The notes below the pieces were generated by a model that was not told where the DNA came from, did no database searches, and worked only from the letters and a program-made list of their open reading frames with translations. A DNA stretch of 8,073 nt from Peptostreptococcaceae bacterium (lineage in GTDB: Bacteria > Bacillota_A > Clostridia > Peptostreptococcales > Acidaminobacteraceae): NCBI GenBank assembly GCA_013619035.1, contig JABXKX010000463.1, positions 1-8,073 on the forward strand. The letters run 5' to 3'. Shown in pieces: positions 1-5,586 of this stretch (its first letter is position 1; each line of letters begins with the position of its first letter). The position numbers and the translations under genes were made by a program.

Positions 1-98
1 GTGTTATATTGTACAATAAGAGGGTAAGATTAATATTTAACGAATTGTGATGGTTTTTTATACATTTTAGATAATAATAGATAATTAAGGAGTATATA

Positions 99-1139
99 AT
101 GTTGGGATTAGGGGCTGAAATTGGTATCGATTTAGGTACAGCTAGTGTATTAGTATATATAAAAGGAAAAGGCATCGTTTTACAAGAGCCTTCAGTAGTT
201 GCTATTGATCGTAATACTGATAAAGTATTGGCTGTTGGATCAGAAGCAAGAAGAATGCTTGGTAGAACACCAGGTAATATTGTAGCGATTAGACCACTTA
301 AAGATGGTGTTATTTCAGATTATGAAGTTACTGAACGTATGTTAAGATACTTTATCAACAAAACATGTGGGAAAAGAAGATTTTTCAGACCTAAAACAAT
401 TGTCTGTGTACCAAGTGGTGTAACAGAAGTTGAGAAAAGAGCAGTATTAGAAGCGACTGTAGATGCAGGTGGTGGTAGAACGTTCTTAATTGAAGAGCCT
501 ATTGCTGCTGCTATTGGTGCTGAACTAGATATTACAAAGCCAGATGGTAATATGATTATTGATATAGGTGGTGGTACTACAGATATTGCTGTTATATCAT
601 TAGGTGGTATTGTAGTGAGCAAATCTATTAAAGTTGCTGGTGATAAGTTTGATGAATCAATTATCAAATATATGAGAAAAGCACATAATCTTCTGATTGG
701 TGAAAGAACGGCAGAAGAATTAAAAATAAATATTGGAACAGCTTCACCTCGTGGAAAGTCGATTAAAATGGACTGTAGAGGTCGTGACTTAATCACTGGT
801 TTACCAAAAAACATTACAGTAACGAGTGATGAGATGTTAGATGCATTAAAAGAACCGGTTAATTCAGTGTGTGATGCGGTACATGCGGTACTTGAAAAAA
901 CACCACCTGAGTTGGCATCAGATATCAGTTCAAGAGGTATTGTTATGACAGGTGGAGGTGCACTTCTTCACGGTTTAAATAAGCTGATTGAGAAGCGTAT
1001 GGGTATCCCAACTTATATTGCTGAAGATGCTGTATCATGTGTTGCAAAAGGTACTGGTTTATCACTTGAGCACTTCGATATATTAGAACAAACAACAATG
1101 CAACCAGGCAGAAGAACGTCAAAAAGAAATAGATACTAA
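99..1139 (+). CDS. mreB: MreB/Mbl-type rod shape-determining actin homologue
   Basis: This is a bacterial actin that polymerises at the inner face of the membrane and orients the elongation machinery for sidewall peptidoglycan. The 346-residue length is normal for the family. The nucleotide-binding motifs are visible: phosphate-1 DLGTAS at residues 11-16, phosphate-2 DIGGGTTD at 155-162, and the adenosine motif MTGGGA at 283-288. The segment around residues 48-75 (GSEARRMLGRTPGNIVAIRP and on) resembles my memory of B. subtilis Mbl more than MreB, and the flagellar genes and fabZ downstream also fit an mbl locus. The start is supported by AAGGAG at 87-92, six bases upstream of the ATG. The C-terminus ends in a short basic tail (GRRTSKRNRY). 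A strong terminator follows directly, so it is probably not co-transcribed at full level with the flagellar genes. No convincing promoter is visible in the 98 bases upstream. The family call is certain; Mbl versus MreB is an inference. Confidence 0.97.
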   Translation: MLGLGAEIGIDLGTASVLVYIKGKGIVLQEPSVVAIDRNTDKVLAVGSEARRMLGRTPGNIVAIRPLKDGVISDYEVTERMLRYFINKTCGKRRFFRPKTIVCVPSGVTEVEKRAVLEATVDAGGGRTFLIEEPIAAAIGAELDITKPDGNMIIDIGGGTTDIAVISLGGIVVSKSIKVAGDKFDESIIKYMRKAHNLLIGERTAEELKINIGTASPRGKSIKMDCRGRDLITGLPKNITVTSDEMLDALKEPVNSVCDAVHAVLEKTPPELASDISSRGIVMTGGGALLHGLNKLIEKRMGIPTYIAEDAVSCVAKGTGLSLEHFDILEQTTMQPGRRTSKRNRY

Positions 1140-1144
1140 GAGTT

Positions 1145-1185
1145 AGCAGTTTATCTTCAGATAAATTGCTTTTTTTTTATTTTTT
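1145..1185 (+). terminator. Rho-independent terminator after mreB
   Basis: An 11-bp stem (AGCAGTTTATC with GATAAATTGCT, one G-T pair) closes on a TTCA loop at 1156-1159. It is followed at once by eight T residues and a further T-rich run. It begins 5 bases after the mreB stop codon and separates mreB from the flagellar genes. Confidence 0.93.
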
Positions 1186-1187
1186 GT

Positions 1188-1215
1188 TAAGGAAAGTGGT
1201 TGTTTGAGCCGATAC
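1188..1215 (+). promoter_or_regulatory. Candidate SigD/FliA (sigma-28) motility promoter
   Basis: The -35-like TAAG at 1188-1191 and the -10-like GCCGATAC at 1208-1215 are separated by 16 bases. The known sigma-28 class consensus is TAAA, 14-16 bases, then GCCGATAA or GCCGATAT. The match is therefore 3 of 4 and 7 of 8 at an allowed spacing. It lies just after the mreB terminator and about 75 bases before the first of three flagellar genes, which is the expected place for a motility promoter. Transcription would start near 1222 and give a leader of about 68 bases. That it is active is inferred. Confidence 0.75.
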
Positions 1216-1280
1216 TATTAATAGAATTATGAAGCGCTTGTCAGAAACGTTACATGGTTCATTTATATGGAGTGTTTACA

Positions 1281-1285
1281 GGAGG
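1281..1285 (+). promoter_or_regulatory. Ribosome binding site deciding the flgF start
   Basis: GGAGG lies four bases before ATG 1290. The same context (ACAGGAGGCATT) precedes the patatin gene at 4338-4349. The alternative ATG at 1254 is preceded by GAAACGTTAC, which has no Shine-Dalgarno match. Confidence 0.85.
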
Positions 1286-1289
1286 CATT

Positions 1290-2360
1290 ATGCTTAGAGG
1301 ATTATATACTGCTGGATCGGCAATGACAGCCAATGCAAAACGAATAGATGTTGTAAGTAACAACTTGGCGAATATTGATACGGTTGCATTTAAAAAAGAT
1401 GAAGTTCTTACAGAATCATTTGAAGAAGTCTTATTAAGTAAACGAAATGGTAACCATTATACGAATACTTACTCAAATAAAGATTTTTCTTCTTCAGAGT
1501 ATAAGGGCAAATTTACATTAAACGCTCCTAATGCATTTATTAAAATGGACGGTAAATCAACGTTAAATTATAGTCACTCAGCAGAAGTTGCTGTTGATTC
1601 AGAAGGTTACTTAAGTACTTTTTATAAAGATGGTAATGGAGATATATACCCGACTAAAGTGAATCGCATTTATGGTCAGGATGGATATATCAAAGTAGAT
1701 GATAAAGCTCTAAGTTTTGATGATCAAGGTAATGTCTTATTAGATGGTGAAATAGCAGATAATATTATATTTAAACCAGCAAGAAATGTCATTGGTACTA
1801 TGGGACATGGTATAAGAGTTGAAAGAACAGAAACGTTATTTGAACAAGGTCAACTTGAAAGAACCGACTATCAATACGATATTGCAATAGATGGCAAAGG
1901 ATTCTTTGAAGTAGAGACAACATTTGGAACAACTTATTCTAGAGATGGTAGATTTAAACTCAATCAATACAATGAATTGGTAACTTCAGAAGGGTTTAAT
2001 GTAGTGGGATTAGATGGACCAATTGTTATCGAAGGTGAAAACTTCCAAGTGAATCAATTTGGAGAAATTCTTGTAGATGGCATCACTACTGATAAATTGA
2101 AGTTAATGAATATTGAAAATACATATGATTTAGAAAAATACGGCGCAGGTTATTTCAAATTTGAAGCAGGTAAGGAACCTGTTGAAGGTGAATTCACAGC
2201 AGCTGTAAGACAAGGTTATATTGAAAAATCAAATGCAAACAACTTAGAAGAAATGATTACATTAATGGAACTGTATAGAAATTATGAATCAAACCAAAGA
2301 ATGGTAACAGCATATGATGCGACACTTGATAAGGCTGTTAATCAAATCGGAAGATTATAG
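1290..2360 (+). CDS. flgF: FlgF/FlgG-family flagellar basal-body rod protein, enlarged (FlhO-like)
   Basis: This is a structural protein of the flagellar axial rod, exported by the flagellar type III apparatus. I place the start at 1290 because GGAGG at 1281-1285 sits four bases before that ATG. An in-frame ATG at 1254 has no ribosome binding site and would add 12 residues before the conserved N-terminus. The protein is then 356 residues, against roughly 250-270 for typical FlgF/FlgG. The N-terminal rod helix has the family signature NNLANIDTVAFKK (24-36). The core begins at DIAIDGKGFF (197-206) and continues through YSRDGRFKL and TSEGF. The C-terminal helix (about 310-356) carries the usual asparagine-rich NNLEEMI, a YRNYESNQ stretch and a DATLDKAVNQIG end. 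Residues of about 60-168 have no counterpart in the next gene and look like a diverged copy of the core. The family call is secure; FlgF rather than another rod subtype is inferred from position before flgG. Confidence 0.93.
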   Translation: MLRGLYTAGSAMTANAKRIDVVSNNLANIDTVAFKKDEVLTESFEEVLLSKRNGNHYTNTYSNKDFSSSEYKGKFTLNAPNAFIKMDGKSTLNYSHSAEVAVDSEGYLSTFYKDGNGDIYPTKVNRIYGQDGYIKVDDKALSFDDQGNVLLDGEIADNIIFKPARNVIGTMGHGIRVERTETLFEQGQLERTDYQYDIAIDGKGFFEVETTFGTTYSRDGRFKLNQYNELVTSEGFNVVGLDGPIVIEGENFQVNQFGEILVDGITTDKLKLMNIENTYDLEKYGAGYFKFEAGKEPVEGEFTAAVRQGYIEKSNANNLEEMITLMELYRNYESNQRMVTAYDATLDKAVNQIGRL

Positions 2361-2376
2361 ATAAGGATGTGTTAAA

Positions 2377-3165
2377 ATGAGAGCGTTATATTCAGCAGCA
2401 CAAGGTATGAAAGCACAACAATTGAATTTAGATACCATTTCTAACAACTTGTCTAATGTTAATACAACAGGATTTAAAAAGACAAGAGTAGAATTTAAAG
2501 ATTTATTATATGAACAAATTAAACGATCAAACTTTGCTAATGATGAAGGAAGACCAACTGCAATGGAAGTTGGTAATGGTGTGGCTTTAAGTGCAACACT
2601 AAGATCTTTTGAAGGTGGTAGTTTTACACAAACTCAAAACTCATATGATTTAGCGATTGATGGTGATGGTTTCTTTAAGATAAGAGATGAAAACAATAAT
2701 ATGTTTTATACAAGAGACGGTAGTTTTAAGACGAGTGTTACAACTAATGGTACTAAATTAGTAACCAGTGAAGGGTATTTTGTACAAGGTGAAAGTGGTG
2801 ATCTTCTTTTAGGTAAAGATGTCACTGAATCTGCAATATCAAAAAGTGGTGAAGTTAGTGTTAAAAGAATTGATGGTACTGAAGAGTCAGTTGGTATTAT
2901 CCAATTGATGAAGTTTTCTAATCCAGCAGGTTTAGAATCTAAGGGTGGTAACTTATTTGCGGAAACATCAGCTTCTGGAGCAGCAATATCACCAGCGGAC
3001 GGTTCAGCAGGTAGTGTACTTCAAGGTATGTTAGAAACTTCAAATGTACAAGTTGTTGAAGAAATGATCAACTTGATTACAGCACAAAGAGCATATGAAA
3101 TGAGTTCGAAAGTTATTCAAACTGCAGATCAGATGTCTGAATTAGCAAACAATCTTAAGAGATAG
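2377..3165 (+). CDS. flgG: Flagellar basal-body distal rod protein FlgG (FlhP-like)
   Basis: FlgG forms the distal part of the flagellar rod that carries torque through the cell wall to the hook. At 262 residues it has the normal length. The N-terminus is classical: MRALYSAAQGMKAQQLN, then NNLSNVNTTGFKK at 23-35 and FKDLLYEQI. A VGNGVAL stretch leads to the core motif DLAIDGDGFF at 91-100, followed by YTRDGSFK and TSEGYFVQG. The C-terminal segment (LETSNVQVVEEMINLI, then AQRAYEMSSKVIQTADQM) is the helix that packs against the N-terminal helix in the rod coiled coil. It starts 16 bases after flgF, behind an AAGGATG ribosome binding site, in what looks like one operon. Nothing is unusual about it, so it serves as the reference for the enlarged paralogue upstream. 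Confidence 0.96.
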   Translation: MRALYSAAQGMKAQQLNLDTISNNLSNVNTTGFKKTRVEFKDLLYEQIKRSNFANDEGRPTAMEVGNGVALSATLRSFEGGSFTQTQNSYDLAIDGDGFFKIRDENNNMFYTRDGSFKTSVTTNGTKLVTSEGYFVQGESGDLLLGKDVTESAISKSGEVSVKRIDGTEESVGIIQLMKFSNPAGLESKGGNLFAETSASGAAISPADGSAGSVLQGMLETSNVQVVEEMINLITAQRAYEMSSKVIQTADQMSELANNLKR

Positions 3166-3174
3166 GTGATATAG

Positions 3175-3573
3175 ATGAAAATTGATAATATTACAGCAAC
3201 GGCTCAAGTTCAAAAAGCAGCTCAACAAGAAAATGTATCTTCAAGTGGATTTGATAAAATATTAGAAGAAGCAAAAAAATCAGGAGATACGACTGAACTT
3301 AGAAAAGCGACCGATGAACTTGAATCTATTTTTATTAATATGATGATGAAGTCTATGAGAAGTACCATTACTGAAACAGAAGGTATTTTCAAAAAGAGTG
3401 AATCAGAAAAAATGTTCCAAGAGATGTTAGATGAGGAATATTCGAAGACCATGGCTGCATCGGGTGGTATTGGTATCAGTGATATGATCTTCAAACAATT
3501 TGAACAATCGATGGCTTATGACGTTACAAGCGAAGATGATGAGCCTGCAACAACATTTGAAATGAAAGGTTAA
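3175..3573 (+). CDS. flgJ: Rod-binding protein, FlgJ N-terminal domain type
   Basis: In Proteobacteria the N-terminal half of FlgJ acts as the rod-assembly cap or chaperone, while the C-terminal half is a peptidoglycan hydrolase. This 132-residue protein has only the rod-binding part. The domain spans about residues 40-115, with ELESIFINMMMKSMRST (48-64), then a KSESEKMFQEMLDEEYSK block and a glycine-rich GGIGISDMIFKQF end. No catalytic hydrolase domain follows. The first 40 residues are polar and probably flexible. The gene starts 9 bases after flgG, and its Shine-Dalgarno AGGTGAT (3164-3170) overlaps the flgG stop codon, so translation is likely coupled. The hydrolase-free form is, to my knowledge, common in Gram-positive flagellates. 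The family call rests on motif pattern and on position after two rod genes. Confidence 0.88.
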   Translation: MKIDNITATAQVQKAAQQENVSSSGFDKILEEAKKSGDTTELRKATDELESIFINMMMKSMRSTITETEGIFKKSESEKMFQEMLDEEYSKTMAASGGIGISDMIFKQFEQSMAYDVTSEDDEPATTFEMKG

Positions 3574-3605
3574 CCGATAATATTTTATCGGTTTTTCTAC
3601 TTTTT
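3573..3605 (+). terminator. Rho-independent terminator of the flagellar unit
   Basis: A perfect 8-bp stem (ACCGATAA with TTATCGGT) closes on a TATT loop at 3581-3584 and runs into TTTTTCTACTTTTT. The stem starts within the flgJ stop codon. It ends the flgF-flgG-flgJ unit before the fabZ promoter. Confidence 0.88.
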
Positions 3606-3643
3606 GCAACACTTTTAGGTAGTTTTGCTATTAATAGTTTTAT

Positions 3644-3657
3644 GTCAAATAATTGAC
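3644..3657 (+). promoter_or_regulatory. Inverted repeat overlapping the fabZ -35 box
   Basis: GTCAA at 3644-3648 and its exact reverse complement TTGAC at 3653-3657 flank four bases. The right arm is itself most of the -35 box, so a protein bound here would block RNA polymerase. Fatty-acid genes in Bacillota are often repressed by FapR or FabT, but this sequence does not clearly match either operator as I remember them. Five-base arms can occur by chance in AT-rich DNA. Confidence 0.3.
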
Positions 3658-3681
3658 CTGAGACTAAAATATGGATATAAT
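3653..3681 (+). promoter_or_regulatory. SigA-type promoter of fabZ
   Basis: TTGACC at 3653-3658 and a perfect TATAAT at 3676-3681 are separated by exactly 17 bases, giving 5 of 6 and 6 of 6 consensus matches. Transcription would start near 3688, about 48 bases before fabZ. The leader contains a small 6-bp hairpin (TCATCT with AGATGA, 3698-3713). This is the strongest promoter in the window by sequence. Confidence 0.87.
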
Positions 3682-3726
3682 GAAAAAGATAAAAAAGTCA
3701 TCTTATGAGATGAAAGGATAAGTATC

Positions 3727-3732
3727 GGAGGT
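3727..3732 (+). promoter_or_regulatory. fabZ ribosome binding site, short spacing
   Basis: GGAGGT is a strong anti-16S match. Only four bases separate the end of GGAGG (3731) from the ATG at 3736, slightly tighter than usual. An upstream in-frame ATG at 3706 is followed by a stop after two codons, so 3736 is the only sensible start. Confidence 0.75.
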
Positions 3733-3735
3733 CGA

Positions 3736-4167
3736 ATGTTAACCAATCAAGAGATTCAAAAAATTATTCCACATAGATATCCATTTTTATTAGTTGATAA
3801 GGTTATTGAGATGGAAGTTGGAAAAAGCGCAGTTGGTATTAAAAATGTTACATTTAACGAACCGTTTTTCCAAGGTCATTTCCCAGGACAACCTATTATG
3901 CCCGGTGTGTTAATTGTAGAAGCGCTGGCTCAAGTTGGTGCAATTGCATTACTGTCTTCTGATGAATACAAAGGTAAATTGGCATTATTTGCAGGTATTG
4001 ATGGTGTAAGATTTAAGAAACAAGTTGTACCAGGTGATGTACTTAGATTAGAAGTTGAAATCATATCGGTAAGACGTGGTATTGGTAAAGGTAATGCAGT
4101 AGCAACAGTAGATGGTAAAGTAGCTTGTAAAGGTGAAATTATGTTTGGTGTTGTAGATAAAGATTAG
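3736..4167 (+). CDS. fabZ: 3-hydroxyacyl-ACP dehydratase FabZ
   Basis: FabZ removes water from (3R)-3-hydroxyacyl-ACP to give trans-2-enoyl-ACP in the cytosolic type II fatty-acid elongation cycle. At 143 residues it has the usual hot-dog-fold length. The N-terminal [13 protein letters not shown] (11-23) is a family signature. The active site is in [20 protein letters not shown] (47-66), with catalytic His48 and Glu62 in the expected places. The later [15 protein letters not shown] stretch is also typical. The gene appears to be transcribed alone, between its own promoter and a terminator, with no other fab genes beside it. Its place after flagellar rod genes matches the B. subtilis mbl-flhO-flhP neighbourhood as I recall it. 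No defect is visible. Confidence 0.98.
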   Translation: MLTNQEIQKIIPHRYPFLLVDKVIEMEVGKSAVGIKNVTFNEPFFQGHFPGQPIMPGVLIVEALAQVGAIALLSSDEYKGKLALFAGIDGVRFKKQVVPGDVLRLEVEIISVRRGIGKGNAVATVDGKVACKGEIMFGVVDKD

Positions 4168-4171
4168 AGTG

Positions 4172-4198
4172 AACACATCTTCGGATGTGTTTTTTATT
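4172..4198 (+). terminator. Rho-independent terminator after fabZ with UUCG tetraloop
   Basis: A perfect 8-bp stem (AACACATC with GATGTGTT) is capped by TTCG at 4180-4183. The closing pair is C-G, giving the very stable cUUCGg loop in RNA. A run of T residues follows. It begins 5 bases after the fabZ stop codon. Confidence 0.93.
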
Positions 4199-4259
4199 AT
4201 TTGAAATAAAAAGATAAGGTTTTCCTATGTCATTTCATACAAAAAACAGTGGTAAAGCT

Positions 4260-4287
4260 TTGACAAATGAATTGAATTTGGTAGACT
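4260..4287 (+). promoter_or_regulatory. Candidate SigA promoter of the patatin-pgcA unit
   Basis: A perfect TTGACA at 4260-4265 is followed after 16 bases by TAGACT at 4282-4287 (4 of 6). It lies between the fabZ terminator and the patatin start. A perfect TATAAT at 4328-4333 is closer to the gene, but it has no good -35 partner and would start the RNA almost on the ribosome binding site, so I prefer the upstream pair. Confidence 0.5.
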
Positions 4288-4350
4288 AATAAGTAATGTA
4301 TGGCTGTTATTTTGTCGTATTGTTGGATATAATCATAACAGGAGGCATTT

Positions 4351-5586
4351 ATGAAATATGCAGTCGCATTAGAAGGTGGAGGCTCTAAAGGAGCATACCA
4401 TGCAGGTGCTTTACGAGCCCTAAGAGAATTAAATATTGAAATAGAAGCTATTACAGGTACTTCAATTGGTTCAATCAATGGCGCTTATTACATTCAAGAT
4501 GGCGATCTGAAACTGACAGAGTTCTGGAATAATATAAAACCGGAACAGTTAATACCAGATTATTTAGAGACCTTTAAAAATTCATTGGTCACTTGGGAAA
4601 TTGAAGACTATAAAGCACTTCTTAAAGAAATTCGAATGACCATTCATGAACGAGGGCTGGATTTATCTAATTATAAACGAACTTTATATGACTTTATAGA
4701 TGAAGAAAAAGTACGTGCTTCTGTTATAGATTTTGGACTAGTAACTTATTCTTTAACGGACATGAAACCTGTAGAAGTAATGATCAAAGATATTCCAGAA
4801 GGTAAGTTAATAGAATTTTTAATTGCTTCTTCGTATCTACCTGGTTTTAAGAGAGAAAAGCTGAGTGGTAAAAGTTTCATTGATGGCGCTTTTCACGATA
4901 ACTTACCAGTGAATCTGTTGATTGATAATGGTTATAAAAAAATTATCGCCATTGAACTTTTGGGTATGGGCTTAAAACAGAAGGTTAAAGATAAAACAGC
5001 AGAAGTAATTTCAATTAGACCCTCTGATGATCTTGGAAAAGTATTGGACTTTCGAAAAGATAAAAGTAAAAGTAATATACTTATGGGTTATTATGATACA
5101 TTAAGAGTTTTTAAATATTTTTATGGCAACTGGTATTATCTAAAAGATATTTGGTCACCGGAAGAAGCTTTTGAGTTTTTTGACGCTTTAACAAAAGATG
5201 AAGTTTTCGGTTTGGCTGAAATTTTGAATATAAAGAGAATACCTCATAAAAGATGTTTATTTGAACGTATTATTCCCAAATTAATGGAATTAATTGATAT
5301 TCCTGAAGTTGCTGATTACAATATGGTTTTATTGTATATATTAGAATATGTGGCTAAACTATTATCCATTAACAGATATCAATTGATAACAATGGAAGAG
5401 TTAATCACTTTGATAACAAATCACTTATTACATTTTAAAAATGAACATCAAGATTGGAATGACTCAATCATAAAATTATTGAAGTCCACCGGACTATATA
5501 CACAGACTTTTAAAGATCAAGTTGTTATGGGCTGTGTTGGATTAATTATGGCAGGTAATAAACAAGGAGGCAGAAATGGATTATAA
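4351..5586 (+). CDS. Patatin-like phospholipase family protein
   Basis: Patatin-family proteins are acyl-ester hydrolases that use a Ser-Asp dyad. All family elements are present: the oxyanion-hole glycine loop GGGSKG at residues 9-14, the nucleophile elbow GTSIG at 36-40 with Ser38, and the DGA motif at 178-180 with Asp178. The catalytic domain covers about residues 4-205. The remaining 200 or so residues carry no motif I recognise; they look mostly helical and include several leucine- and isoleucine-rich stretches. There is no signal peptide, so a cytosolic or membrane-surface role is likely. GGAGG at 4341-4345 supports the start. The end overlaps the phosphoglucomutase gene by 11 bases, and the ribosome binding site of that gene lies inside this one, which suggests coupled expression. 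The substrate cannot be read from sequence; phospholipid or other lipid esters are possible. Confidence 0.93.
   Translation: MKYAVALEGGGSKGAYHAGALRALRELNIEIEAITGTSIGSINGAYYIQDGDLKLTEFWNNIKPEQLIPDYLETFKNSLVTWEIEDYKALLKEIRMTIHERGLDLSNYKRTLYDFIDEEKVRASVIDFGLVTYSLTDMKPVEVMIKDIPEGKLIEFLIASSYLPGFKREKLSGKSFIDGAFHDNLPVNLLIDNGYKKIIAIELLGMGLKQKVKDKTAEVISIRPSDDLGKVLDFRKDKSKSNILMGYYDTLRVFKYFYGNWYYLKDIWSPEEAFEFFDALTKDEVFGLAEILNIKRIPHKRCLFERIIPKLMELIDIPEVADYNMVLLYILEYVAKLLSINRYQLITMEELITLITNHLLHFKNEHQDWNDSIIKLLKSTGLYTQTFKDQVVMGCVGLIMAGNKQGGRNGL
5564..5570 (+). promoter_or_regulatory. Ribosome binding site of pgcA inside the patatin gene
   Basis: AAGGAGG sits five bases before ATG 5576. It lies in the last codons of the upstream gene, whose stop codon at 5584-5586 is downstream of the new start. 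The arrangement favours reinitiation by terminating ribosomes. Confidence 0.85.

Noticed and set aside
45..75. Possible mreB promoter, TTGTGA with GATAAT
   Set aside because: The spacing is 19 bases and the -35 match is weak; such pairs are easy to find by chance in AT-rich DNA.
131..146. DLGTAS in place of the common DLGTAN in the MreB phosphate-1 loop
   Set aside because: As I recall, Ser at this position is frequent in clostridial MreB/Mbl proteins, so it is not an unusual substitution.
320..814. Long open frame on the - strand inside mreB
   Set aside because: It lies wholly within a certain gene, has no recognisable motif, and is low-complexity Ile/Leu/Pro/Ser-rich as expected of an antisense shadow.
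1230..1243. CcpA cre-like sequence TGAAGCGCTTGTCA before flgF
   Set aside because: The core palindrome is out of register with the outer TG and CA by one base, and several conserved positions fail.
3573..3580. ACCGATAA resembling a SigD -10 box
   Set aside because: It is one arm of the flagellar-unit terminator, and no TAAA-like -35 lies at the right distance.
3222..3612. Two - strand open frames across flgJ and its terminator
   Set aside because: They overlap a supported gene and its terminator, and show no protein family features.
4328..4333. Perfect TATAAT just before the patatin gene
   Set aside because: There is no adequate -35 or extended -10, and the RNA would begin at the ribosome binding site itself.
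4230..4478. A - strand open frame spanning the patatin promoter region
   Set aside because: It runs through the ribosome binding site and catalytic glycine loop of the patatin gene and resembles no protein.
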